A stretch of DNA of 52,636 bases, taken from the NCBI GenBank assembly GCA_018398765.1, contig JAHBMJ010002227.1, positions 34,117 through 86,752 on the forward strand. The letters are read 5' to 3'. Of this stretch, positions 1 through 11,239 are shown piece by piece (positions within the stretch are counted from its first letter, which is position 1; every line of letters begins with the position of its first letter). Under the pieces are notes generated by a model. It was not told where the DNA came from. It saw nothing but the letters and a program-made list of their open reading frames with translations, and made no database searches. The stretch comes from Chromera velia. Its lineage: Eukaryota > Sar > Chromeraceae. The position numbers and the translations under genes are program-made.

Positions 1-65
1 ATGGTGTGGGAGAGAGGAGGAGGGGCTGAGGCACACAACAGACAGAAGGACGCACTCAATGCCGC

Positions 66-411
66 CTACATGGGATCCATCAGACCTCGAACAAGGCAGA
101 ACCAAGATTTTCGGTCGTTTCTTTCGTCTGCGCATGTCCCCCCCTTCAGCAGACCGACCGCTGGGCTCTCAACACGCTGTACTGGACAGGGGGCGGGGGG
201 GCGGGTCTGTGCCGATGCCGGTGCTCCTGAGTGCGTCCCCTCCGCTGCCATTGCGGTGGTGTTGCTCTGGAGCACTCCTGAACCGCTGCAGCTGCCGTCC
301 GTCTGTTCGTATGCGGAGACGACAGAGACAGCCTGGTTGCTAGATGGGGGCTGGAGGGAGGAGGCCAAAGCGATGAGTCTCTCTCTGCCTCTCGGGTCGT
401 CAGCAGAGTAA
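66..411 (-). CDS. Candidate 3'-terminal exon(s) of the kinesin
   Basis: A good acceptor (cttcctgcag) ends at 412 on the minus strand, in line with the kinesin exons upstream. Reading on from it, one frame stays open to a stop at 66 and gives a Ser/Ala-rich, non-conserved sequence. A second frame is also open for a similar distance, so the phase is not settled. The donor of the preceding kinesin exon was not found with confidence. This may be the kinesin tail or an untranslated exon, and the gene may run off the window at position 1. Confidence 0.3.
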
Positions 412-739
412 CTGCAGGAAGGTAGGGAGGGAGGGAGGGAAAGGGGGGTTTGTTTTGTTTCGGCATGCAGTCGAGTGGAGTAGAGAGCGAAGTCCAGTAA
501 GTCCTGTGAGGAGGGTGTGGACACTGAAGGTGTGTGTCATCAATTTGTCTGCCTGTCTGGGGGCTTCAAGAAGGAAAAAAGAGGGAGAGAGAAGAGGATT
601 AGGGTAGATGGGTTGGATAAGGCATAGAATCAGGGCATGGACAATGGGAAAAGTCTTTAGTTTCTTTGTCGTTGAGAGGAAGATCTGGAGGGGTAGGGGG
701 GCGACGTGTGGAATACTTTCGGCAATTGCCGCAACGTTC

Positions 740-3700
740 TGTGTCTGTCGCTTTTCCAACGTCTGGTACCATGAAAGAAACTCAGCTGACCGTCTCCGCA
801 CAGTTGCAACAGTTCCTACACTTCCCTCCAGTTCGTTGGGCGGTGTCATGCAGAAAGGAGACGGTTCGTGGGACATGAAGGCGGATCGAATTAATTGCAT
901 CTGCATCTGGAGAGTGGACAGGAGGCGCATGTCGTCTCTCTGCGTGCTGGGGGAAGTCTCCTGAGGGGACACGAAACCGTCTCCTGCCCTGCCTGAGGTC
1001 TCGCCTTCTAAGGTTGGGGGCTGTGTGGGGTTTGCTTTTTGCTGCTTTTTGAGGTCTTTCACCTCCTTCCGTAGTGATTTGATGATGGCAGCCATCTGCA
1101 CGATGATGCTGTCTTTCTCGTTCACATAGTTCCTCGTGCACAGCTTTGTGATGGCCTTGAACTTTTGGGCAAATCTGCGGACATTGTTTGCACACATATT
1201 AATATGCACACACGACAAGCGAAAACAAACGCAGTGAGACGGAGAGTGAATTGGGGAATCGAGTGAAGAAACATTTGTGGTAGATCAAGAAACGTTTGAT
1301 TTTGTGCTGTCCTCGAAGGAAATTTGACGAGAAGACTGAAAGAAAACTCATGGGAGCTTGCAAGAAAAGTGAGTCGTGTCTTTCACCCCTCTGGCTTTCC
1401 GAAGGGTCTCTGAAACTAGTCTTGGGGAATCTTTGTCAAGAAGTACGTACGATGACAATAGACAAAGTTCCTTTTGGAAAACACGATTTCTGCTATCCAG
1501 CCAGTAGGCGTTGATATTCGACACTGCGTGGGAGATAGAGGTGTTGACCTGAGTGTCTGTAGTGACTCGTCTGTAAATTGTGCGGTTGGAGAGATCGTGG
1601 CAAGAAGAACAGCCCTCCCGTTGCCCTCCAGAGTGCAGTGCAACAATTTGGTCAGCTTCGAATTCCTGTAGTTGATATAGCGCTGCAAAGAAGGACGTAA
1701 AGAGAAAGACAGTCAGCAAAATCAACCCCGCTGCTTCTTCTCAACATCGAGCATGAGAAACGGACTCATTTTTCGGGAAGAGACAGAAACAAGTAGGCAG
1801 ACAAACGAAAAAACAGACGATGTTGTTCTTTACACCCTTTTTTCCTTTGTTACTTCCTCGCGCGCAGACAAATAGCAGAGTGAGAGGCAGAAAGACATGT
1901 ATGGGCACTCGTCCAAGAAGCAAGAGACTGAGAGGGAGGGGCACCAAGAATGAAAGAAAGACCGATAAGCAGTCAGAAGAGAAAGACGGATCGAGGGAGA
2001 GACTGACCTCACTCTGAGGGGACGCCCCTTTCCTCTCGGAGAGTCTCGAGATGACCTCAGAGAGGTGAAAGAGACCGGTGTTGATAAATTTGCCTTCCTC
2101 GAATGTGCTCTGCACACACACACACACACACACACACAAGTACAGATACAGATACAGATACAGATACAGATCGAAAGCGACGCACTTAGACGTGAACACA
2201 TACTCCTGGTCCTTCAAGTGAAACGATCACTGAGTGCAATCGAACCCGTTGCCTTCCGATCCCCACCGGATTCCAAACCAGTCTCTACTCAGATCCGCAG
2301 GCGCACTTGTCACACAAACGATGCACGTTAAGGCATGCGTGTTGATTGAGACTGAAGTCATCTAGTGCCGCCTGACTGACTGACTGACTCTGGATGCAGT
2401 AGCCTGGCTGGTCTTCTCATTTCCTGCCAGGTCCACGATCTGCAGCACCCCCACCGTCGTTGTGCTTGGCTTCTTCTCGGGGACCCCGTAAGCTTTGCCC
2501 CCTCCATACTCACTCCTCGTCTCCTCTCCATCCAAGTCGCTCCCCTCTCTTTGACTTGGCAAGTCTAACTGTTGAAGTGCTGGCAGGCTCTTGGCAAGAA
2601 GAGAAGGACGACCGGGGAGACTTCTTCGGACAACTGCGGGAGGTCCGTTTGGGTCATTCTCGGTGGTGTCTGCCTCCTCACTCTCCTGCTGTTCTCTGTC
2701 AACCTTGGGCGGGGCCTCTGTGACTGTCCTCTGGACTTTTTGTACAGGTGCCGTCTGACACTCCACAGTTAAGGAGACAATCACGTGGCTCCTACTCGAT
2801 CGTTCGTTGAAATTTGTTTGGGCAAAGTGGCGACGCGAGTCTGCCTGCTTCAGAAGACGCAGCGCCGCATCCTGGTCTCCTATGGGAAGTTCGCATATTC
2901 CAGGTACAAAGAACCCCTTGACAGGGTCCTCTCTGACGTCTAGATTGTCCGGGTCCTTCCCTGCAGGGGACTCTTTGTCTAGTTGTTTGAGGGGAGAACT
3001 GGACTGTCCTCTTTTAAGGCTGCCCCTGCCCCCCCTGTCTGCTGGGGCCGAGTTGGACGTGTTGCTGTCAGAGACGGTGCCGGCAAGGAGATCACACACC
3101 TTGTCGTTGTAAATCTCCAGGACGGAGATGCGCACGTTGAAGGTCTTCCCATCAAGTTTCTCTTCCTCGTCTTCGAAATCTGTGAACAGAGACGGCTCCT
3201 CGTAGTGACTTGCCGTCTCCTTGATGCGCTTGAAGAGATCTGCGTGCGTGCATCCAAAGAGGGAGGAAGAAATCAAGGTAAAGGGGGAACTCTTCGGATG
3301 GAAAAAGGCAGAAACAGGATCACCGGCTCATTGACTAGCTGACAGGCTGACTGACTGACTGACTGACTGACTGACTGACTGACTGACTGACCATGCAGAG
3401 TCAAGGGAAGGAGCCCCGGATTGTCCGGTTGGCCCATGCAGCTGCAGACAGAGACAATGAAGAAGAAGTGAATGCTCACAAATTTCAAGAAACACGTGTG
3501 TCATTACTTCGTAAATTCGATGCATCTTGCCGGAGTCCAAAAGACAAAAAGATAGAGTCCGAGAGGGGCCTCAAGGCGGGCAGGTGTGAGTCAGCAAGCC
3601 ATTCGCCGATCGACGTTGGCAGGCAGGCAGGCAGCGGAGAAGCAAGCCATCAAGGGAGGGTACGCGTCTGATTGCATCGCAAGCAAGAATTAATGGGAAA

Positions 3701-4104
3701 GAGTGAGTGAGTGCATCAATCAACAGAGAGAGAGAGAAAGAAGCACTGCAACCTCAAGAGGCTTTACTCAGGTCCGTGCGTGCAGTCAAAGCTTCTCTCT
3801 GATCTTGATCGAATCAAGGGAACGGGAGGGACACGAACAAAATCAAGGGAACGGGAGGGATACAAAAAAAAGGACACTTACTGACCTGTAAGTCTTGCCG
3901 CTACCCGTCTGGCCGTATGCCATCACACACGCGTTGTACCCTGAACAGAACGAAAAGCAATATTTCAGTGAGAGCTTGAAGAAGAAAAGCGATTTGCCAT
4001 ATGAGAGTCAGACTCCTTCAAGGGAACAAGGGACAGGATGGAAGGTTTTTGCAGAGTTGACAAAACAGTGCTGTCAGAAGGCAAAACACAGAGGGAAAGA
4101 CGCA

Positions 4105-4143
<39 letters not shown>

Positions 4144-5363
4144 AGACAGAGAGAAGAAGAAGACGAGAGAGTTCCCCGCCCTGCCTGCATGCCTGCCCCT
4201 TCCTTAACAGGCTGATTGGCTGACCATCAATCACTTTTCCAACTAGAGGAAGAGTTGTGCTTGTGTACACTTCCTCATTTGTGGCTGCACATTCAGGTGT
4301 GGCACACATGTGCTCATGTTCAGCACACTGACACACAGTGACTCACACAGAGGGAAAGGGAAGGAGAGAGGGAGAGAGCAACAGAGAGGTAAGTTACCTT
4401 TGAAAGCATCAGAGCCTGGATCCCTGAATGAGTCTCTAGTGGGAACGTGCTCCCTCCCAAGCAAAATTGTTCGGCTCGGCTCACTCGCCCCCACATCTTT
4501 GGTTTGACTAGGTCGAGATAAAGGAAGAATAGGAAGACGAGGGTGTGAATAAACACACTCACTTGCTGACTGACTGACTGACTGACTGACTGACCCTTCT
4601 GCCCAAACACCCCATCATAGTTGAAGTGGAGTCTGGTCTCGTCGCTGGGGGCCAGAGACGCCATGGGGGCTAGGGACTGTCTCCTCATAGTGATCTTGCT
4701 GTCCGACAACTCGATGGTCTTTGCAGAGGTGTGCCATGGCGCAGCATCCTGTAGTGATATTTCAACAGAGGCCACACACAGAGGATGAGATGCAGACCAA
4801 TAAGAAACACTGCTGATGGACATGAAATGACCTCTCTTCAGAGGCCCGTCTTGTGCATCCTCCTCGGCAAACCATGCAGAAATGCGATAGCGTAGATGCA
4901 AGGGTAGACCTAGACGTAGACGGACCAGGTGTGCGTGAGGGCCAGACATTCGCGTATCTATGAACAGTAAGGGGTGTTTGAGCGTTTAAATGCATGCATC
5001 CTTCCGAAAAGAAAGGAAAAGAAAGTAAAGAAAGATATGGGCACATTGACTGACCTCTCCCTGCTTCAACGGACGCAACCGAACGAACGCTTCCACCGGT
5101 ACAAACTGATTATCGACTGCAGCATAGAAGGTAATACAAATGTGCAGGTGACATGATGAATACCCGTGCGTCTAGAGCTCCTCCAAAGAAAAGAAACGTG
5201 TGCAGGTGCATGCATCGCGATACGCAATTCAGTGGGTATACATTTCAAGAAGGTGCCCGTGCTTACATTTCTTTGATTTTTGTCGGGCAAAGATCGCAGT
5301 GGATGCCCGTCTGAAAGCTTGGCTGGCCCTTCTGTTGAATCCCGTTTGGTTTTGCGAAGACAT
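740..5363 (-). CDS. Kinesin with N-terminal motor domain (3' end unresolved)
   Basis: ATP-driven microtubule motor, acting on cytoskeletal or spindle microtubules. Exons resolved on the minus strand: 5363-5267, 5116-5055, 4748-4595, 4284-4225, 3940-3886, 3441-3392, 3239-2389, 2109-2008, 1682-1549 and 1174 to roughly 740; all phases agree. The ATG at 5363 opens a short basic N-terminus. Exon 2 carries the first motor strand (VEAFVRLRPL, about residues 40-49). The P-loop GQTGSGKT is residues 134-141, switch I NERSSRSH 304-311, switch II DLAGNE 429-434 (usual DLAGSE). Later come FINTGLFHLSEVISRLS, YRNSKLTKLL and the RFAQKF motor end, then a coiled-coil neck (VNEKDSIIVQMAAIIKSL). Two family-atypical low-complexity insertions sit at about 212-257 (loop 8) and 330-421 (loop 10). 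I cannot assign a subfamily; kinesin-7-like is only a guess. Eight of nine introns begin GTCA. The end of exon 10 is uncertain. Confidence 0.92.
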
Positions 5364-6313
5364 TCTTGTAGAGAGCAAAGAAGAAGGTAAGTCAGTCAGT
5401 CTGTGTCCCTCTCGCTACGTAGATCAATCACGGGGAGGGGTAAGCAGGCAGTGGAAATGGAATGACGACCACTCTTCTTACTGCAGCGCTGGCTGGTAGC
5501 CCAGCGTAGGCTGAATTTGTCCGGGGGATCTCATGCTGGACAGTGCGAAAGGAAATACCGATGCCTGAATCAGACTGTGCCACTGATGATCAGTGCATGC
5601 ATTGGTGCATGGATCCGAGTCCTGCTTGTGCCTCTTGTATTGATAATGACGAAGCACATCAAATATCTCACTCCCCCCTTTCGTCCTTGGAGCAGCAGAT
5701 GGTTGACGAATTCCTGGTTTGTGTGCACGGTTGCTGTCCAAATCTCCCAAAACCGCGCACAGATCGGAAGTCACGAGATGTATATATCCGTCGATATCCG
5801 TCGACATGCAGATAGCTCGGTCAGCCGAAATGTTCACTTTCCCGGGCCATTCGCATACACGCGGAGTGGCATGCATGCGCGCGCGCAGGGAGCGCCGAGC
5901 GATCTGACGCACTCCGTGCGAATGGCCCGGAAAGCGAAATTTATTCTTGTTGCCCCTGCTTTAAATTTGGAAAGTGCCTCCTCAGCTGAATTGTCTTTCC
6001 GGGGCCGAGCTTGGCGTGCGTCAGATACGTCGGACGCAGCCAGGGTGTATTTTTTGTTAAGTGCCCTCTCAGCTTCGCTTTCCGGGCCAAGTGGAAGTCT
6101 TAATTTTTAGACACATGCAGCCCGACGATGCCCGACCAGCTGGAAGACCACAAAAGTGCGCCGAAAGACTGAGTCTGTGTCCCACAGTCCCACAGAAAAT
6201 ACACTCTGGAAGGTTCACTCACCCAGCAGATTCACGCCCGACTGAGCGCTGATAACCCTGTCTTAATTGCGACGTGTGTTTTCTGACGCTTTCTCTCTTT
6301 TCAGACTGGCACA
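5364..6313. promoter_or_regulatory. Divergent promoter region between kinesin and DUF2807-type gene
   Basis: The two start codons, at 5363 (minus) and 6314 (plus), face away from each other across 950 bp with no supportable coding sequence. The 5830-6090 part holds four copies of a GGCCCGGAAAG-type motif: CTTTCCCGGGCC at 5837-5848, GGCCCGGAAAG at 5924-5934, CTTTCCGGGGCC at 5995-6006 and CTTTCCGGGCC at 6078-6088. The first two form an inverted pair extended by ATTCGCA. A ttttcag just before 6305 could be the acceptor of an intron in the 5' leader of the plus-strand gene. Promoter function is inferred from layout only. Confidence 0.5.
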
Positions 6314-7578
6314 ATGCTTCGCGTCTTCCTTTCTGTCGTCGCTCTGTGTTTGGGCGTCTCCGCCCAGGACGTTATGGTTCCTGTCTTCGAAGAGAAGGCT
6401 CCCGAACCCGCACCTGTCAGAAACCTGCTTGGATACTTCTCTGGAGGGTTTCTTGCCCCCAGACCCTCTCGTCCTGTGTGGGTTTGGGGCAGCTGGTCGT
6501 TGGTTAGAGAGATCACTTGCAACGAGACGGGAGGGAATGTGACCCACACTTTCAATGCCTCTGAGTTTGATTCCGTTAATGTAAATGTGTATGCCAACGT
6601 GACAGTGTCCACTTCCGAATCTGAGTCTTCGGACGGCGCTGGTTACAGTGTTTCGGTGACAGGTCCGAACTCCACCTTTGAGCAATTGAAGGTCCAGAGG
6701 TTCAACTCCACTTTGGTCTTCCGCATCGAGGAAGGGTGTCAGGAGACGCCTCTGCAGATTGACATCAAGATGCCCTCTGTCAAGTACCTCCGTATGAACA
6801 TGCCAGGCAACCTGAAGATGAACACCACATCCGAGGATGCTCTGGAGCTTTCCCTGTCGGGAGTTCAGACGGCAGAGCTTGAGCTGGATGTTCCTGCCCT
6901 CCTCACGACTGTGAGCGGGAACACCGGCATTCTTCTTTCCGGCTCCACTGCCTCCCACACCCTGACTCTCCAAGGAGACCCTCGCGTGGACGCGTTTGAC
7001 CTCGAGACTCAGCAGTCCATTGTGGACGTCTTCGGCGACGGCCGCGTGGGTGTGTGGAGCACCGAGTCCCTCAGGGCCGCCGTTCGGGGGAATGGACTGG
7101 TCGTGTTCAAGCCTGTTGAGGGTCAGTCAGCAGATGGATGAAAGATTGACAATTAAGGAAAAGAGCCTCCCTCCATCTTCGCACCTTCATATCTCTTCAT
7201 GGACCAGTTTCGCTCATTTCCCCTCGTCTTTTCTCTCTTCCTCCCGTGCGGGAGTACTTCTCTTTTCACCCCCCATCTGCATGTCCGAGTGTGCTGATTT
7301 GTCCTGTCCCTATTTCTGTCTCCTTTCGTCGTGTGGCTTGAATTTGTGACGACGGCTTTTTCCAGTGTGCTGTTTTTGATGAGGCCCTTTTCACTTGACA
7401 TGAAAAGACCTCTATCCTTCCCCACCCTGACTGACTGCCCTCTCTGCTCCCGTTGAATACCTTACTTCCAGGTCTGAGAGTGACCGAGTCTGTTTTCGGT
7501 CTCGGGAGAGTGGCTGCGCTTGCAGATGGAGAGCGCCGTCTCCTGGAAGCCTCTGAGGAGATGGAGATCCACCCGTAG
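6314..7578 (+). CDS. Secreted DUF2807-like (head GIN-type beta-helix) protein
   Basis: Two exons, 6314-7121 and 7472-7578, joined in phase 1, give 304 residues. The start MLRVFLSVVALCLGVSAQ is a clear signal peptide with likely cleavage after VSA, so the protein enters the secretory pathway. From about residue 70 to the end it shows the pattern of Pfam DUF2807: successive short beta strands with a repeated rise through conserved Gly/Asn turns (for example VKYLRMNMPGNLKMNTTS, then LELSLSGVQTAELELDVP, then LTTVSGNTGILLSGS). Several N-glycosylation sequons are present (NET, NVT, NAS, NST, NTT). DUF2807 is best known from bacteria, especially Bacteroidetes, as a putative surface or adhesin-like domain; its role here is unknown. 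The intron begins GTCAGTCAG and ends TTCCAG. Family call rests on pattern recognition. Confidence 0.8.
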
Positions 7579-8132
7579 GCAGACAGGCGATGCAAGAAGA
7601 AAGGAGACAATGACAAATCCATTCTGGGGAGTCCCTATGTATAGAAGACAAGAGAAAGAAAGAGGGGGGGAACGCAGGGGGCCGAGGCAGCAAACGTCTG
7701 CCTCTGCACTGACTGTGAGAAATGTTGATTTCGTTTCCAGAAGTAGAAAAGCAAGTGAGTGTCTTTGACCCGCAGAGAGAGGGAAAGAGAAAATTTCTTG
7801 CAAGGTCAAAAGAAAAGAATGGATCGAAAGGTTCTCTTGGAAGGAGATCAAAAGAGGATCGGCACGTACGTTCCTTCATTCGTGTCTCTTTCTTGAGCCC
7901 GTACCTGCCTACCTGCCTACCTGCCTGCTTGCCTTGTTTGTTTGTTTGTTCACTTTCTCTGGAAGTTGTCGTTCGCTTGGCGTCTCCCCTGGGGGCCGTC
8001 TCCCTTGGTCTTTTCATTCGGCACGTCGCCCTTCGGAGACTGCACAGAGAGAGAGAGAAAAAGAAAGAAAGAGGGGGGAGGCGTATGGATCGATGGATGG
8101 ATATGTTTGCGGGCTGACAGAGAGACTGACTA

Positions 8133-8181
<49 letters not shown>

Positions 8182-9005
8182 CAGAGAGGGCGACAGAGAG
8201 AGAACAGAAATGAAGAAAAGCAAAACATTGTGGTGCCTGCCTGCTGGGAGTTGCCGGTTTGCAAGGCCTTGCTGTTGTTGAAGGAGGGCCCGATATGAGA
8301 GGAGAGATGCAGATGTGCATGATCTCTTTTCTGTCTTCGTGAATGCATTCAGCTAGGCACTTACTTGGCAGTGATTTGCATGTTGTTCCCAAAAATTGAG
8401 GCGGTAGAGCGAGGAAGAAAGTCTTCGTGCGCAATGCTGTGACACTATCTTTTTTTGTTTGTTGTGCGTGGCTGTTTTCGTTGCCGTCGTGGTCTTTGCC
8501 GTCTTTTATCGATGAAAGGAGGGACACTGGCGACTCAGATGTCATTTTGCTTGATTTGATTCGCCTCAATTGGTCTCTTTGGACCTCTCGGTGCGTCATC
8601 TCCTTCAAGTCCTTTCGTGTTCACAAGTGAAATTCTTTTGCATTGCACCTTACTGGCTGAGCGCAAGGCGCGTCGTGTGACATCAACTCATCAGATCAAT
8701 CGGCTCCATGCACAGGAAAAAAGAAAACTGTTGGAAGAAGCATTGTATGATAATTTGATGAACAACCGTTACTTCTTGGATCGATCTTAAAATAAATATC
8801 ATTAAAACATACATTAAAATTCAACAGCCCCTCATTGAATCATGTATCAATGTACAGTATCATAATTAAAAAAATGTTGTAAAATATTGAAAAAAACTGT
8901 TGAAAAAATATAGTACGACTACAGGTAATTGAAGGTAATACTCTAGCTAATACAAAAAAAAAAAACATTTTATTTAGTAATAATCAGCTAGAGTTGGTAG
9001 GGAAT
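7579..9005. other. Non-coding stretch downstream of the DUF2807-like gene
   Basis: I see no supportable gene here. The first kilobase is the likely 3' untranslated and spacer sequence with pyrimidine- and purine-rich low complexity, including a GA microsatellite at 8136-8174. From about 8740 the sequence becomes AT-rich with A runs and no open frame of note. Confidence 0.6.
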
Positions 9006-9284
9006 TATAAGGATGATGATGATGATATTGAGCTGACCGCCTGGTGACCCTGGTCCTAGAGCCTAGAGGCGGTGGCATAGGTTTAATTCCATTTTAACCT
9101 CTTGACGCATAAACCTAAGGTAAAGCCTGCGTTCACAACCTAGGTCACCGAACCACGGCCACGACCCCCAACGAAGACTGACAGTTGGAGAACAAAAAAA
9201 CGACGATCGGAGTGTAGAATATAGGAAGCTTAGGCTACAATCAGGGAAGGGACATCTACTTCATAGGAAAGTCTGTGAGTCAAG
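9006..9284. repeat. Dispersed repeat copy 1 with truncated copia LTR
   Basis: This 279-bp block matches 10963-11239 closely throughout, beginning at ATAAGGATGATGATGATGAT. Its last 72 bp (9213-9284) are the start of the copia-like LTR found complete at 11168-11412, preceded by the same CGGAG. The front part contains GGTTTAATTCC at 9080-9090, close to an RNA polymerase III B box. Because the flank and the LTR junction are duplicated together, the simplest reading is a segmental duplication made after the LTR element inserted. Confidence 0.8.
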
Positions 9285-9285
9285 A

Positions 9286-10375
9286 AGCTGACAGTACCAC
9301 TTTCCCGCCCACGGAGAAGGAGGCACAAGAAGCGAAGGCATTCATCTGCAGAGTCAGAGACAAACTCGCCTTCCCCCTTAGCTAAAAGAGGCTTTGGGTC
9401 AAACAAAAAGAAGTCGGTTGTGGGTGAGGTCACATTTAAGGAGACTGTGTCCGCCCTTTCCGCCTTGGCTGCCCCTTTCACACCAAACTTGTCACCTCCT
9501 GAAGCTTACATCAATCCCTCCCCCCAGGTGACTCAGAGCGCTAAGCCTTCTATCTCGCCCTCCCCACAAAGCGATGCCAACACGCCCCCCCCACAAAGCG
9601 TTTCCGTCTCGCCCTCCCCACAAAGCGATGCCAACACGTCCCCCCCATAAAGCGCTTCCGTCTCGCCTTCCCCATACAGCGATGCCAACACGCCTTCTAC
9701 CAACAACAGTGCATCCATATCCTCCTCCTTGAATTTGAAAGGCGACTCTGTCAGCCAAATCCCTGGACTCGTCTACTCTACTATCATAGACGTTGGTTCC
9801 TCAAAACCCCACTCCCCACCTACTCCTCCTAAGGTTTCCAAGCCCCAGTGCACTTCATTCACCTTTTCCTTGAAGGAGACTTCAGCGAAAATCCGTTTGG
9901 GCTCTCAGCTCAGACTGTTCGTAAGCTGTTTGACCTTTGTCTACAAGAGGATCTGCCTTGCTATGACGGTGCAGATTTTGTTAGGCAAAGGGGCTTGGAG
10001 GCAGTTTTTCATTGTGACATAACGGAGAAGCATGCCACCAATGTGATTGCCGGCGCCCGGGATGGGCGTTCACTCTTTTCTGTTCGCAGGTATGGAGACG
10101 CGTTCCCTTCTTATAAGGTGCAGCTTCGTTTCTGCGGAGAATTTCACCTTTCTGAATCAGAGCAGGAAGAATGCAATGTGCAACGTTCTTTGCAGCAGCT
10201 CTTCTCTCTGCTTCCTCCCTCTGACCGTGTGAGTCCTCGTCTGCGCTTCACTGCACAGATGACGACTCCCGCCGTCGTTTCCAAGTTAGCAAAGAAGTCT
10301 TAGCGTCAGAGGGCATGGGATCAGATTCAAGACGAGATTGGCTTTCTCGAACAGTTCGAAGAGGGGGAAGAATAA
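9286..10375 (+). pseudogene. Broken unknown gene with Pro/Ser repeat region
   Basis: A plus-strand frame is open from about 9290 with an Arg/Lys-rich start (RRRRHKKRRHSS), then a Ser/Pro region built on a 54-bp tandem unit (SPSPQSDANTPPPQS) at about 9552-9690. In the third unit CAA has become TAA at 9648. Coding character resumes and, after a frame change near 9880, continues through a longer unrepeated part (for example VRKLFDLCLQEDLP and YKVQLRFCGEFHLS) to a TAG at 10301; the same frame then remains open to a TAA at 10373. I do not recognise the family. Two stops and a frame change argue for a pseudogene, possibly a gag-like part of a mobile element since it lies between the two 280-bp repeats. 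Confidence 0.5.
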
Positions 10376-10962
10376 GCATTCAGCAGAGAGAACCTCTCCT
10401 TTGACATGTCTTTCCCATCAGTCATATGCGCTGTGCGGGCTTTTGTCATACTCGAAAACCATCCAGCAGGAGAAGGAGAGGGTGACCGACCTGGTCTTCA
10501 AAAGGGCAAGTTTGTTGCAATGTGGCTGTGAGAGCAGACTGAGTATGAAGCTTAGCAATGGAAGTTTGTTCTGTTTTTTATTTCTCTCTTTTCTTTCCTT
10601 TTCATCTCCTTTTCCTCTTCTCTTACAGATAAAAGATGCGAGCACAATGACCGAACGGTCTTTTTCCGAATTGTTCATCCCTTTGACCCTTCGAACGCCT
10701 TCTTCGTACATCTATTCCAATCCTTGTTCTCCCTTTTCACTGGTTTGCTCTGTCTGCTCTCAGTATCTTAGATTGGTTTGACTGTCGCAGCCTTTTATAG
10801 TGAGGGGCACTTAAATCGATTAAGCGTCATGATTCAGGCGCCGGGTTTCAGCTAGCAGACGGCCGCAGCCCCACCTCGATGAGTGATGCAGGTCTAGCAA
10901 AGGGGCAATACAGCATTGTGCTAGACTCATGCATTGCATGATGGCCTATAGACCAATTAATA

Positions 10963-11239
10963 ATAAGGATGATGATGATGATATTGAGTTGACTGCCTGG
11001 TGACCCTGGTCCTAGAGCCTAGAGGCGGTAGCATAGGTTCAATTCCATTTTAACCTCTTAACGCGTAAACCTAAGGTAAAGCCTGCGTTCACAACCTAGG
11101 TCAACGAACCACGGCCATACCCCTAACGAAGACTGACAGTTGGAGAACAAAAAAACGACGATCGGAGTGTAGAACATAGGAGGCTTAGGCTACAATCAGG
11201 GAAGGGATATCTACTTTATAGGAAAGTCTGTCAGTCAAG
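10963..11239. repeat. Dispersed repeat copy 2, directly abutting the copia LTR
   Basis: Near-identical partner of 9006-9284. It carries (GAT)n at its left end and GGTTCAATTCC at 11036-11046, which fits the Pol III B-box consensus (GGTTCRANNCC) well, so the first 200 bp could be a tRNA-derived SINE. No convincing A box was found. From 11168 on the block is the copia LTR itself. Confidence 0.75.

Noticed and set aside
4394-4419. Possible 26-bp kinesin mini-exon (DPGSDAF) on the minus strand
   Set aside because: Phases do not agree with the exon before it, while direct joining of 4595 to 4284 gives the conserved VFGQKATNEEVY sequence.
5200-5499. Plus-strand open frame ending at a GTAAGTCAGTCAG donor-like site
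   Set aside because: The same bases encode the kinesin N-terminal exon on the minus strand, which joins in phase to the motor. The plus-strand frame has no domain support.
5478-5912. Minus-strand 144-residue frame upstream of the kinesin
   Set aside because: The kinesin ATG at 5363 is already explained by in-phase exons. This frame shows no domain and overlaps the inverted promoter motifs.
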